Shown: in pieces, positions 49,827 to 59,335 of the stretch
Numbering within the stretch: position 1 is the stretch's first letter
Layout of the letters: every line of letters starts with the position of its first letter
Source: an uncultured bacterium
GTDB lineage: Bacteria > Cyanobacteriota > Vampirovibrionia > Gastranaerophilales > Gastranaerophilaceae
Assembly: GCA_905216055.1 (NCBI GenBank)
Contig: CAJMSH010000002.1
Coordinates: forward strand, 124,001-188,000
Direction: 5' to 3'
Length of the DNA stretch: 64,000 nt
The notes under the pieces: generated by a model
Told to the model about the DNA's origin: nothing
Database searches by the model: none
Seen by the model: only the letters and a program-made list of their open reading frames with translations
Made by a program: the position numbers and the translations under genes

Positions 49827-51107
49827 ATGAACAAAGTAGTTGTTGGCGCACAATGGGGCGATGAAGGGAAAGCTAAAATTACTGATTTGTTAGCTCAAGA
49901 TGCAGATTTAATTATCAGATACCAAGGTGGCTGTAATGCAGGACACACAGTTGTTGCAAATAACAAAACTTTTAAATTTCACCTAATCCCATCAGGAATT
50001 TTATATAAAGGCAAAATTTGTTTTATAGGAGCAGGTACAGTTATTCTGCCTGAATATTTTGAAGAAGAAATTCAAGGTCTTATAAAAGAAGGGATTGATG
50101 TTTCAGGGCTTAAAATTAACCCGCTTGCATCTATCACAATGCCTTATCACACAGAAGTTGACGGATATTCTGAAAGCACTGCAACTAAAGGCAAAATCGG
50201 GACTACTAAAAAAGGTATCGGGCCTACTTATACCGACAAAATGGCTAGAACAGGTTTGAAAGTTGAAGATTTGTATTCTGAAGATGCTTTATCAGAGAAA
50301 TTAGATATAATCCTTCCTTTGAAAAATAAAACATTAAAAGAAGTTTACGGACTAAAAACATATTCTAAAGCTGAAATTTTAGAACTTTGCAAAAAATATG
50401 CAGAAATATTCAGACCTTACGTCTGCTTTGATTGGCAAAAGACTTTAGAAGATGCAAAAAGAGAAAAGAAAGCAATCCTTTTTGAAGGTGCACAAGGGGT
50501 AATGCTTGATATAGATTACGGTACATACCCTTTTGTAACCTCATCAAACCCAATCGGTGGCGGTGCAGCAACAGGTTCAGGTTACGGACCGACGATGATT
50601 GATGAAGTAATCGGAGTTGCAAAAGCTTATGTAACAAGGGTTGGAGAAGGGCCTTTTGTTACAGAACTAAAAGATGAAACAGGTGATAAAATTCGAGAAA
50701 TCGGTCATGAATACGGTGTTACAACTGGCAGAGCAAGACGTTGCGGCTGGTTTGATGCTGTTACAATGAAATATGCAGTTTTAGTCGGAGGTTTAACCTC
50801 AGTTGCGCTAACCAAAATTGATGTATTTGATACATTTGACGAAATCAAAGTTTGTACAGCATATAAAGACACAAGAAACGGTAAAATTTACACAAGCTAC
50901 CCGACAGATGTGTTTATCCACAAATATTTAGAACCAATATATGAAACACATAAAGGCTGGGGACAAGACATTACAGGGATTACTGATTTTAACAAGCTTC
51001 CTGAAAATGCTAAAAAATATCTTGCAAGATTGGAAGAATTACTTGAAGTACCAATTTCTATCGTAAGCGTAGGCCCTGATAGAGATCAAACCATTTTCAA
51101 AAAATAA
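49827..51107 (+). CDS. purA: Adenylosuccinate synthetase
   Basis: GTP-dependent joining of IMP and aspartate in AMP synthesis. The N-terminal GAQWGDEGKAK holds the P-loop and catalytic Asp; then NAGHTVV, GTTKKGIGPTYTDK near 130-143 and the C-terminal KIDVFDTFDEIKVC. 426 residues, complete. AAGGGAT precedes the ATG. It stands alone, not with purB. Confidence 0.97.
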   Translation: MNKVVVGAQWGDEGKAKITDLLAQDADLIIRYQGGCNAGHTVVANNKTFKFHLIPSGILYKGKICFIGAGTVILPEYFEEEIQGLIKEGIDVSGLKINPLASITMPYHTEVDGYSESTATKGKIGTTKKGIGPTYTDKMARTGLKVEDLYSEDALSEKLDIILPLKNKTLKEVYGLKTYSKAEILELCKKYAEIFRPYVCFDWQKTLEDAKREKKAILFEGAQGVMLDIDYGTYPFVTSSNPIGGGAATGSGYGPTMIDEVIGVAKAYVTRVGEGPFVTELKDETGDKIREIGHEYGVTTGRARRCGWFDAVTMKYAVLVGGLTSVALTKIDVFDTFDEIKVCTAYKDTRNGKIYTSYPTDVFIHKYLEPIYETHKGWGQDITGITDFNKLPENAKKYLARLEELLEVPISIVSVGPDRDQTIFKK

Positions 51108-51158
51108 ACTCAAAAATAACTTTAGCAATTTTTTCATTCTTCATGTTTTAATATACAT

Positions 51159-53960
51159 GTGGCTAGAATAAATTCAATTAATTGTGTAAATAATTATTTA
51201 ATAAATAACAAACCTGCGTTTAAAGGTAACGAAACTCAAACAACAAATCCTCAACAGATAAAGGAATTGTCTAATGTTCAACCTGATTATGCAGTAAAAA
51301 CGCCAATGCAGTATTCTAAAATCGGAGAAATTAATTTTCCTTACGATACAAAAGCATACTGCTATAAACTTGCAAATGGTCAAAAAGTAATTATTGTGCC
51401 TCAAGAGGGTGAAACAGTTTTAAGAACCTATGTAAATACAGGCTCTATGAACGAACCTGATAAACTTAGAGGAATAAGTCACTATATAGAACATAACTTA
51501 TTCAACGGCTCAAAAGGTTTGGAAGAAGGAGATTTCTTTAAACAAATAGATAAAATGGGGGCGTCTACAAACGCATCCACAGGTTTTGCAGAAACTAATT
51601 ATTATATTAGTTCAAATTTATTGAATGATTCTGATTTAGAAAACAAAATTAAGCTTCACGCATCTATGATTGAAACCCCGATTTTTGCAGCGGATAAACT
51701 TGAAAAAGAAAAAGGTATCGTAAATTCTGAAATCAACATGATTACCTCTGATCCGGAAAATCTTGCAATAAATAAAATGATTAAAAATCTATACGGGATT
51801 AATACAAGTTCAACCGATATGATTGGCGGAACAACAGATAATATAACAAATCTTACAAGAGATGATGTTGTAAATTATTTCAATAACAATTACTATCCGG
51901 CAAATATGGTAACAGTTGTAACAGGAGATGTAAAACCCGATGAAACAATGAAACTTATTTCAAAATATTTTACATCTAAAAAACAACCAGCCCAAACAAG
52001 ACATATTGAGAAATTTAACCCGATACAAAAAACCGTAAGAGAAGATTTTATTTCTGATAAAGCAAATGCAACACATATCGTTGTAGGCTTTAACGGACCA
52101 TCTTCTGATAATGCAAAAGATAGAATTTATGCGGAAGCAATTACAAGACTTCTTGCACGATCAGCAACTTCAAGAATAGATAAAAAAATTAAGCCATATA
52201 ACACCTCTACTTGGGCTGAAGAAGAAAAAATCAGTACAAATCCAAAAGATGGACGAGTCTTAATGATTATGTCAGAATGCTCTGATGAAAATTCCGAAAA
52301 AGTTTTAAAAACAATTTTCAACGAAATCGGAAATATTGCAAATAATCCGCCAACAGATGAAGAATTACAAATCGTAAAAAAACAAATGCTTAACGGATTT
52401 TCTAGTATGTTTGAAGAATCTTTTGCGACAAACAACGCAATCGGGACTTCTATACTTGAAAATAATGAAGAATATCTGAATAATTTTGAAAATATTGTAA
52501 AATCAATGACATCTCAAGATCTTGTAAATGCAGCAAAAAAATATTTAGATGTAAATAAAGCTTCAGTAACTCTAATTCACCCACCATCAGCAACAGAAGA
52601 AAGCATTAAGCAAAATTATAAAAACATTTCTTTTACAGGAGCTAAAAAAGAAGCAATAAATATGGCAACCGTAAAAGAATACAATATGCCAAACAATTAC
52701 AGACTTGCAACGATAAATACCAAAACAAACAATGCAACTATAAACTTTGAAATAACCACAAACAAACCTTTAAATGCCAGACCGTCAGCAGAATTTATAC
52801 TTAACAAAATTTTAGACGAAGGCTCAATATTTAAAACTCAAGAACAATATAAAACAGATATCGCAAAATCAGGAATTGCCAGCTCAGTTGGGGCAAGCAA
52901 TAAATCAATCTATGCCAGCGTATACTGTGACAGCAACGACATAAAAAAAGCTTTAAACAGCTTGCAAGAAGTTGTCGAAAATCCAAGATTTACTCAAGAT
53001 GTATTTGATCAAGCTAAAGCAGAACTTAAAGAAGCAATCTCAACATCAGACAAATCAGCATTTGACAAACTTGCAACAGAATTATACAAAGGACAACCTG
53101 CAGGTTATTCAAAAGAAGACATTTTAAAAGATCTTGAAACCATAACTCTTAATGATGTAAAAGCGCTTTATGATTACACAATTAAAAACGGAAAAGGTGA
53201 AATTTCAATTGCTGCACCTTTTGATAGAAAACCTGAGTTAAATAATGTAATCTTTAATACGCTTGGACAATTCAAACCTGTAACTGAACACTATCAAAAA
53301 GAATTACAACAATTCTACAAACCTGTTGAAAAAACAAAAGTACTAACTGATACAGATTTCAAAAACCAAGCAGAAATCGTTGAAGCATATAAATTTAAAA
53401 TTAACCAAAATATAAAAGATAAAGTAACTATAGAACTATTGAATACAATCCTTGGTGGCAACCCATCATCACGACTCTTTACGGATTTACGTGAAAAACA
53501 AAAACTTGCATACCACGTTAAATCAAATTACGAAACAAATGACGATATAGGATTGCTTACTCTAAAAATCAAAACAACAACCGACAACAAAGAAACAGGT
53601 GAACAAAGTTTTGATAATATTCAAAAATCTATTGACGGATTTAACAAACATATTGAAAAAATAAAAAACGAAAAAGTTACTGATGAAGAATTAAATAACG
53701 CAAAATTAAGCTTGAAAAACAGCTTACTGAATGCAAGCCATACTCCACATGGAAAAACAATGAGTATCTTAACAGGTATGGATTCACCTTATGGAATTTC
53801 ATTAGATAATCAACTTTTTGAAGAAATAGACAAAATTACGGCAGACGATATTTATAATGCAGCAAACTACATTTTTGCAGGAAAACCGACCTACTCAATT
53901 CTTGCAACCGAAGATACACTTAATGCCAATAAAGAATATTTTGAAAATCTGGCTAAATAA
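51159..53960 (+). CDS. M16-family zinc peptidase with F-x-G-N leader
   Basis: 933 residues forming two M16 halves (pitrilysin/processing-peptidase fold). The inverted zinc motif HYIEH is at 108-112 and the distal ligand Glu191 in EKEKGIVNSE; the second half has no zinc site, as expected. The first 30 residues are an Asn-rich leader with AFKGNE (F21-K-G-N), one of the leader-motif proteins. There is no signal peptide. The start is a GTG at 51159 (MARINSIN) with no ribosome-binding site; a TTTAAT box lies 6 nt before it, consistent with the leaderless pattern. Substrates are likely peptides or small proteins. Confidence 0.88.
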   Translation: MARINSINCVNNYLINNKPAFKGNETQTTNPQQIKELSNVQPDYAVKTPMQYSKIGEINFPYDTKAYCYKLANGQKVIIVPQEGETVLRTYVNTGSMNEPDKLRGISHYIEHNLFNGSKGLEEGDFFKQIDKMGASTNASTGFAETNYYISSNLLNDSDLENKIKLHASMIETPIFAADKLEKEKGIVNSEINMITSDPENLAINKMIKNLYGINTSSTDMIGGTTDNITNLTRDDVVNYFNNNYYPANMVTVVTGDVKPDETMKLISKYFTSKKQPAQTRHIEKFNPIQKTVREDFISDKANATHIVVGFNGPSSDNAKDRIYAEAITRLLARSATSRIDKKIKPYNTSTWAEEEKISTNPKDGRVLMIMSECSDENSEKVLKTIFNEIGNIANNPPTDEELQIVKKQMLNGFSSMFEESFATNNAIGTSILENNEEYLNNFENIVKSMTSQDLVNAAKKYLDVNKASVTLIHPPSATEESIKQNYKNISFTGAKKEAINMATVKEYNMPNNYRLATINTKTNNATINFEITTNKPLNARPSAEFILNKILDEGSIFKTQEQYKTDIAKSGIASSVGASNKSIYASVYCDSNDIKKALNSLQEVVENPRFTQDVFDQAKAELKEAISTSDKSAFDKLATELYKGQPAGYSKEDILKDLETITLNDVKALYDYTIKNGKGEISIAAPFDRKPELNNVIFNTLGQFKPVTEHYQKELQQFYKPVEKTKVLTDTDFKNQAEIVEAYKFKINQNIKDKVTIELLNTILGGNPSSRLFTDLREKQKLAYHVKSNYETNDDIGLLTLKIKTTTDNKETGEQSFDNIQKSIDGFNKHIEKIKNEKVTDEELNNAKLSLKNSLLNASHTPHGKTMSILTGMDSPYGISLDNQLFEEIDKITADDIYNAANYIFAGKPTYSILATEDTLNANKEYFENLAK

Positions 53961-53967
53961 TTGCTAA

Positions 53968-54342
53968 TTATTTAACATTTTGAATATCATATTTTACGCC
54001 GTGGCCGGTTATTGTAAAATTCACAGGAACTACATATTTTACACCACAAGCATAGACAGTCCATTCCTCAGACCAATTTCCGCCAATTTCTCTACCATTT
54101 CTGTTATATACAACATCCTCTTTTTCTTTGACAACTTTTGTATCCGAAAGCATTATATTCCTGCAACCTTTTGCCTCACGAGCAACTTTTGAATAAACAA
54201 AGCCAAGCACAACTGCCTGCATATTTTGCGGAAGTATAGTTTTGCCAACAAGCGGAAGCTCTGTTCCTAAATAAGATTGTGCAAAAACAACAGTTGGACA
54301 AACCATCAATAATACAATAAAAGATAATAAACTCTTTTTCAT
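53968..54342 (-). CDS. Secreted hypothetical protein
   Basis: 124 residues with a signal peptide (LLSFIVLLMVCPTVVFA, cleavage after AxA near residue 21) and two cysteines (about 60 and 99) that could form a disulphide in the periplasm. No domain recognised. AAAGGA lies 6 nt before the ATG. It is convergent with the M16 gene (7 bp apart). Confidence 0.75.
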   Translation of the reverse strand: MKKSLLSFIVLLMVCPTVVFAQSYLGTELPLVGKTILPQNMQAVVLGFVYSKVAREAKGCRNIMLSDTKVVKEKEDVVYNRNGREIGGNWSEEWTVYACGVKYVVPVNFTITGHGVKYDIQNVK

Positions 54343-54389
54343 ACAAAATCCTTTCGCAAAATATATTCTATTTTAACATATTACACTAT

Positions 54390-54424
54390 AAAAGACAAGC
54401 CTATACAAAACAAGCCTGTCTTTT
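54390..54424 (-). terminator. Terminator of the DUF378 gene
   Basis: AAAAGACA/TGTCTTTT outer stem; read on the minus strand it lies 29 bp beyond the DUF378 stop and ends in TTTT. Confidence 0.65.
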
Positions 54425-54452
54425 ATCAAGTTTTTCCCACTAAAATTCACCC

Positions 54453-54656
54453 TTAATTATTTTCAAAAACATCACGATAAGAAGCAATAGTATAAAGAAT
54501 AGCACTAATTCCGACTAATCCATATACAATTCTTGAAATCAAGGTCATATCACCAAAAATTAAAGCGACTAAATCAATGTTGAAAAATCCAACAAGCCCC
54601 CAATTTAAAGCCCCTATCAAAACTAAAATATAGCTGATAATTTTCACAATCTGCAT
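54453..54656 (-). CDS. DUF378 small membrane protein
   Basis: 67 residues with two membrane helices. The segment ISYILVLIGALNWGLVGFFNIDLV matches the family motif GALNWGLVG...F.DLVA, and a second helix GLVGISAILYTIASY follows. Function of DUF378 (YuzA) is unknown. GAGG precedes the ATG. It forms its own unit with a terminator downstream. Confidence 0.9.
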   Translation of the reverse strand: MQIVKIISYILVLIGALNWGLVGFFNIDLVALIFGDMTLISRIVYGLVGISAILYTIASYRDVFENN

Positions 54657-54725
54657 AAATTTACCTCACTTTCAAACTCAATAATTTAATGAATTAAAAA
54701 ATTTTTAAATTGGTAAATTGGACAA

Positions 54726-54762
54726 TAAAAAAGAGCCTGTAAAAAATTACAGACTCTTTTTT
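54726..54762 (-). terminator. Terminator of gapA
   Basis: Stem AAAAAAGAG-CTGTAA / TTACAG-CTCTTTTTT with one mismatch; T-run on the minus strand, 21 bp beyond the gapA stop. Confidence 0.88.
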
Positions 54763-54782
54763 CTTTTATAATCTTCTACAAA

Positions 54783-55787
54783 TTATAATTTAGAAGCAAC
54801 CATCAAAGTAGTTTCAGCTAATCTTGTAGAATAACCCATTTCGTTATCATACCAAGAAATAACTTTAACCATATTGTCACCCATAACTCTTGTTAATAAA
54901 GAGTCAACAGTTGAAGATTGAGAAGAACCAACGTAATCTGAAGAAACTAATGGTTCATCAGAATAGCAAAGTACGTGTCCGTCAGCACCTTCTTTTAATG
55001 CAGCGTTAACTTCTTCAACAGTAACTTTCTTTTCAGTTTCGAATACAACATCAACCAATGAAACATCCGGAGTAGGAACTCTCATTGCGAAACCGTCTAA
55101 TTTTCCTTTTAATTCAGGAATTACAAGAGCAACAGCTTTAGCAGCACCAGTTTTTGTAGGAACGATGTTTAAAGCACCAGCTCTAGCTCTTCTAGGATCT
55201 TTGTGTCCAGCATCCAAGATTCTTTGGTCACCAGTATAAGAGTGAACTGTTGTCATCAAACCTTTAACGATACCGAATTTTTCTTTAATAACTTTAGCTA
55301 CTGGAGCTAAGCAGTTAGTAGTACAAGAAGCCATAGAAATTACATTGTGTTTAGCTGGATCGTACATATTGTCGTTTACACCTAAAACGATTGTAATATC
55401 TTCATTTGAAGCAGGAGCTGAAATGATAACTTTTTTAGCACCAGCATCGATATGAGCATGAGCTTTTGTAGCATCTGTGAAGAAACCTGTTGATTCAACA
55501 ACAACTTCAACACCTAATTCTTTCCAAGGTAATTGTGCAGGATCTTTTTCTGCGAAGAATTTAATTTTTTTACCGTTTACAATGATACCTTCATCATAAG
55601 CTTCAACTGTTCCTTCAAATTTACCCATTACAGAGTCATGTTTGAAAAGAAGAGCAGCTTGTTCAGGTTTCAAACCAGGGTCATTAATTGCTACATAATT
55701 AATTTTGTCAAAAATACCTTCTCTGATAGCGGCACGTAATGTGTTACGACCAATTCTACCAAAACCGTTAATTGCTACATTTACCAT
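54783..55787 (-). CDS. gapA: Glyceraldehyde-3-phosphate dehydrogenase, type I
   Basis: Oxidises glyceraldehyde-3-phosphate with NAD+ and phosphate in glycolysis. N-terminal INGFGRIGR, the catalytic Cys155 in SCTTNCLAP, then TVHSYTGDQ and the C-terminal SWYDNEMGYSTR. 334 residues. The position after the N-terminal Rossmann strand reads INDP rather than the NAD-type D at the usual place only partly, so cofactor choice is best called NAD(P). It has a near-consensus promoter and terminator of its own. Confidence 0.97.
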   Translation of the reverse strand: MVNVAINGFGRIGRNTLRAAIREGIFDKINYVAINDPGLKPEQAALLFKHDSVMGKFEGTVEAYDEGIIVNGKKIKFFAEKDPAQLPWKELGVEVVVESTGFFTDATKAHAHIDAGAKKVIISAPASNEDITIVLGVNDNMYDPAKHNVISMASCTTNCLAPVAKVIKEKFGIVKGLMTTVHSYTGDQRILDAGHKDPRRARAGALNIVPTKTGAAKAVALVIPELKGKLDGFAMRVPTPDVSLVDVVFETEKKVTVEEVNAALKEGADGHVLCYSDEPLVSSDYVGSSQSSTVDSLLTRVMGDNMVKVISWYDNEMGYSTRLAETTLMVASKL

Positions 55788-55826
55788 AAGTGTTTTCCTT
55801 TCTTTTGTAAAACTCTCACATAGAAT

Positions 55827-55855
55827 TTTATATCATCAACAAAAAAACTAATCAA
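55827..55855 (-). promoter_or_regulatory. Promoter of gapA
   Basis: On the minus strand TTGATT (55855-55850), 17 bp, TATAAA (55832-55827), then AAAGGA before the ATG at 55787. Confidence 0.65.
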
Positions 55856-56056
55856 GTAGGTATGAAGGTTTAAATTGTTAAAAAAAAGTTAATTATTCTC
55901 AAAACGATTGTACTTAAAAAATTCAAATCTATATCAATTCATAAATTTGAAATATAAATATAGCTTGAAACAATAAATTACTTGTGCTATGCTCTGGATT
56001 GTAGAATTCAGGACATTTTTGAATATATTCCTGACAAAGATTAGGGTAAAACAACA

Positions 56057-56401
56057 ATGAGAATAGCAAGTATTTCAAACTATCAGCATTTTAATGGTAC
56101 TTACAACAATAACAACAAAAAAGAATCTTTTTTGGACAAATTTCACACTTACGCTAAAAATTCAGCAGATATGACAGACACAATTGTTGTTGCGCGTACA
56201 ATTTTCAAAGGATACCTTGGAATTATGGCAGGTACAACACTTGTAACTTTAGGCGGACTCGTAAACAAAGCCAAACATCCAAAATTGTTTAAAGGCACAA
56301 TGATTGCAGGTCTATTATCATCTTTATACGGAACTTACGCATTTGTAAGACCTTTTATAATTAAAGATGCACCTGGAGTTGAAACAAAAAAAGATAAATA
56401 A
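56057..56401 (+). CDS. Small membrane protein with Asn-rich F-x-G leader
   Basis: 114 residues. It begins MRIASISNYQHFNGTYNNNN, with F12-N-G-T as a leader-motif instance, followed by a short charged region and two hydrophobic segments (about 52-69 and 80-97). The function is unknown. The leader on a membrane protein shows that the motif is not limited to enzymes. It is convergent with radA. Confidence 0.65.
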   Translation: MRIASISNYQHFNGTYNNNNKKESFLDKFHTYAKNSADMTDTIVVARTIFKGYLGIMAGTTLVTLGGLVNKAKHPKLFKGTMIAGLLSSLYGTYAFVRPFIIKDAPGVETKKDK

Positions 56402-56408
56402 TAAAAAT

Positions 56409-57779
56409 TTAGACAGGTGAAACACAAGCTGAAATTGCATCAATCAGTCGCTTAACAGGTACTATTTCAATTCTTTTATCATCAATTTTGTTAGCATAAG
56501 GAATTATTGCTTTTTTAAAGCCAGTCATAACAGCTTCATTCAAGCGTTTTTCAATATTATTAACAGGATGAATTTCTCCTGACAGACCTATTTCTCCAAT
56601 TATAACGGTTTGCGGATCAACAACAACATCTCTTGCACATGTTGCAACGGCCAAAGCAATTCCTAAATCGGCAGAAGGCTCATATACATCAATCCCGCCC
56701 ATAACATTAACGTAAACATCTTGTTTTGAAAGGTTTAAGCCAACTCTTTTTTCAAGTACAGCAAGAATTTGCAACACTCTGCTTGTATCAACCCCGTTCG
56801 TAACTCTTCTTGGAGAAGGATAAGGAGTTGTTCCGACAAGAGCCTGAATTTCTACCAATAACGGTCTTGTTCCCTCATTTGTAACAACAATTGCGCTTCC
56901 CGGGACTGATACTTGCGATCTTTCATTTAAAAATAATTCATTAGGGTTTGTCACACATTTCAAACCGTCAGTACCCATTTCAAAAATTCCAACCTCTGAA
57001 GTGTTCCCAAAACGATTTTTCATAGAACGAAGCATTCTATAAGATTTATACTTATCGCCTTCAAAATATATAACAGTATCAACCATGTGCTCAAGCACCT
57101 TTGGACCTGCTATATTTCCGTCCTTTGTAACATGACCGATTACAATTACGGTAATATTTTTTGATTTTGCAATATGCATCAAAAGGTTTGTACATTCACG
57201 GATTTGAGAAACGCTGCCGGCAGAGCTTGCAACATTTTGAGAATAAATTGCTTGAATACTGTCAATCACAACGACATCAGGCATTAAATCTTCAATTTGA
57301 GATTTTATATTTTCCATTGAAGTCTGCGGATAAATATACAAGTTATCTGCATTAATAGAAAGTCTTTGCGCCCTTAATTTTAATTGGCTTGCGCTTTCTT
57401 CCGCAGAAACATACAAAACTTTTTTATTATTTTTGCAAAGCTCACCGCTTGTTTGTAACAATATTGTAGATTTACCTATTCCTGGATCACCAGCTATTAA
57501 GACAAGAGAGCCTTGAACCAATCCGCCGCCTAAAATTCTGTCAAATTCAGAAATATTTGTCGGAACTCGAACTTCTTCTCCGATATGAATATCTTTCAAA
57601 AGTTCAGGTTTTTCGGTATTTATAAATTCATCATGCACTGATACCTGTTGAGGTTTAGCATTAAACTGAACTTCTTCGGTTAATGTTCCCCAAGCACCGC
57701 ATTCAGGACATTTCCCAAGATATCCTGCCGTTTCATACCCGCATTCTGTACATACCCATTTTGATTTAACTTTTGCCAT
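56409..57779 (-). CDS. radA: DNA repair protein RadA/Sms
   Basis: RecA-like ATPase and helicase that helps branch migration in recombination and transformation. Zinc finger CTEC...CPEC at 10-13 and 24-27, Walker A GDPGIGKST near 95-103, the RadA-specific KNRFG near 255, and the C-terminal Lon-protease-like domain. I start at the ATG at 57779 (MAKVKSKWVC, 456 residues); the longer frame has an unlikely 5-residue extension. TATAAT ends exactly 6 nt before it and TTGTAA lies 17 bp further, so the mRNA should be leaderless. Confidence 0.95.
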   Translation of the reverse strand: MAKVKSKWVCTECGYETAGYLGKCPECGAWGTLTEEVQFNAKPQQVSVHDEFINTEKPELLKDIHIGEEVRVPTNISEFDRILGGGLVQGSLVLIAGDPGIGKSTILLQTSGELCKNNKKVLYVSAEESASQLKLRAQRLSINADNLYIYPQTSMENIKSQIEDLMPDVVVIDSIQAIYSQNVASSAGSVSQIRECTNLLMHIAKSKNITVIVIGHVTKDGNIAGPKVLEHMVDTVIYFEGDKYKSYRMLRSMKNRFGNTSEVGIFEMGTDGLKCVTNPNELFLNERSQVSVPGSAIVVTNEGTRPLLVEIQALVGTTPYPSPRRVTNGVDTSRVLQILAVLEKRVGLNLSKQDVYVNVMGGIDVYEPSADLGIALAVATCARDVVVDPQTVIIGEIGLSGEIHPVNNIEKRLNEAVMTGFKKAIIPYANKIDDKRIEIVPVKRLIDAISACVSPV

Positions 57780-57785
57780 AGAAAA

Positions 57786-57814
57786 ATTATACAATAATTG
57801 CGTAAATCTTACAA
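57786..57814 (-). promoter_or_regulatory. Leaderless promoter of radA
   Basis: On the minus strand TTGTAA (57814-57809), 17 bp, TATAAT (57791-57786), then 6 nt to the ATG at 57779. Confidence 0.65.
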
Positions 57815-57841
57815 CATCGATTATTTTAAAATCTATATAAC

Positions 57842-57868
57842 AAAAAGGGCGGTCAAATTGTGACCGCC
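57842..57868 (-). terminator. Terminator of the serpin-like operon
   Basis: GGCGGTCA and TGACCGCC with a 5-nt loop; on the minus strand followed by CTTTTTG, 30 bp after the serpin-like stop. Confidence 0.8.
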
Positions 57869-57897
57869 ACCTTTATATTTTTGTATTTTTTATGTTT

Positions 57898-58938
57898 TTA
57901 TTTTCTGCCTGTTTTATTTATCAAAGATACATCATCAACTCTCAATGCAAAGTATGGTTTGATTTTATCAGATTCTTGCAAGAACATTACAAATGTATCG
58001 TCAAAATTGAAATCACGAGATTTTACTCTTTCAGGTATCAAAGATGACATTGTAACCGCGATTGCAGCTTCCGATTTCAATTTAACCCCTTCATTATCCA
58101 TTTTAAAATCTATTGTTTCCAATGCTTGAGAAATCAGCATATCAGTTCCTTGAATTTTGTGATTACACAATTCATCAAAAGATTTTTCTCTATATAAGTT
58201 GATATTAGGAATTTTTAATTCATCATCAGAATTGAATTTTCTTGGTCCTTCATAAGTGTCTTTCTTCCTTAACATATCAGCATATAATTTATCGAAAGTC
58301 TTGTTATCTTCTGTTCTGTACAGATAAACAACATCATTACCATCAGTTCTGATTGAAACAGCAAAATCATCTTTTGAATTATAGAACAATACATTAACCA
58401 TATTATCCAAAACTCTATCGCTATTTTTATCAATTCCGAAATAATCAACTTTTTTGAAAGAATGAGCAAATCTTGCAGGTTTCAACTTATCAAATGCAGT
58501 CAAGAATTTAAAATCCTTTTTCAACATTGCATACAAGAAATATTTTCCAGGTCCAGGAGTCCAGTCAACAGAATCTAAAATATCACTTGTTTCATCAAAT
58601 TTTTCTTTTATGCCTTCTTCAATCTGTTTTTTTAGCTCTGGAGAAGTTTCACCATAAGCCTTATAATATGAATCTTCAGAAAGCTGATCTACATTAAATT
58701 TTTTCTTGTTTAATTGTTTTACAAGCGGAGATTTGTAACCTTCAAACTTTACAGGTCCTTTTACAATTCCATCCATCAAATCATTCCATACAAGCTGAAA
58801 TGTACCAACCCAAACTCTGTTAGCCTGAGATGATTCATAAGACATTACCGGCAAAACGTCCAAATTTTTATCTGTTTTAGCCATTACCGAACCACTTGCT
58901 AAAAGCATAATACTTAACAATAATACTAATTTTTTCAT
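57898..58938 (-). CDS. Secreted serpin-like protein
   Basis: 346 residues with a signal peptide (LLLSIMLLASGSVMA). The C-terminal third resembles a serpin: a DNEGVKLKSEAAIAVTMSS segment in the place of the hinge EEGTEAAAAT, a short stretch that would be the reactive loop, then FVMFLQESDKIKPYFALRV like the serpin F-x-F-x-I-x-D...P-x-F-x-G-x-V ending. The N-terminal part is not obviously serpin by eye. If correct it would be a periplasmic or secreted protease inhibitor, perhaps against gut proteases. It follows a BlaI-like repressor and an unknown gene in one operon (24 bp gap). Confidence 0.55.
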   Translation of the reverse strand: MKKLVLLLSIMLLASGSVMAKTDKNLDVLPVMSYESSQANRVWVGTFQLVWNDLMDGIVKGPVKFEGYKSPLVKQLNKKKFNVDQLSEDSYYKAYGETSPELKKQIEEGIKEKFDETSDILDSVDWTPGPGKYFLYAMLKKDFKFLTAFDKLKPARFAHSFKKVDYFGIDKNSDRVLDNMVNVLFYNSKDDFAVSIRTDGNDVVYLYRTEDNKTFDKLYADMLRKKDTYEGPRKFNSDDELKIPNINLYREKSFDELCNHKIQGTDMLISQALETIDFKMDNEGVKLKSEAAIAVTMSSLIPERVKSRDFNFDDTFVMFLQESDKIKPYFALRVDDVSLINKTGRK

Positions 58939-58962
58939 CTTTTCTCCTTATTTAACTCTCTG

Positions 58963-59328
58963 CTATTTTATATTCAGAAATCTCAAAAAACTTTTCAAGA
59001 AACCTTTTACATTTTTTTCATGAGGAATATTAGCACACGCATAATATTTTTCATAATTATTTATAATATTTTCAGGCAAATTTTTTCCTCTTTCAAGAAT
59101 ATTCGAAATAAATTCAAGATAATCATCCTGTTCCTCACGGTATAATTTATCTCTTGCGCGAATATCCTCATCAGCCTCATAATGAATTAGAGCATGATAA
59201 GCCGCCTGAATACTTTTATCTTCAGTATCACGCGGAAAATTTAAAATTGCTTCCCTCACACACATACGAGAAATTAACACCTGACGTATAAGCGATGCAA
59301 CAAATTGTCTATCTTTAATTAAATCCAT
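58963..59328 (-). CDS. Hypothetical 121-residue protein in the BlaI operon
   Basis: Helical, charged protein without signal peptide or known domain (starts MDLIKDRQFVASLIRQVLIS; contains YHALIHYEADEDIRARDKLY). It starts 7 bp after the BlaI-like gene with no strong ribosome-binding site, so translation is likely coupled, and precedes the serpin-like gene by 24 bp. Unknown function. Confidence 0.65.
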   Translation of the reverse strand: MDLIKDRQFVASLIRQVLISRMCVREAILNFPRDTEDKSIQAAYHALIHYEADEDIRARDKLYREEQDDYLEFISNILERGKNLPENIINNYEKYYACANIPHEKNVKGFLKSFLRFLNIK

Positions 59329-59335
59329 TTGTTTA

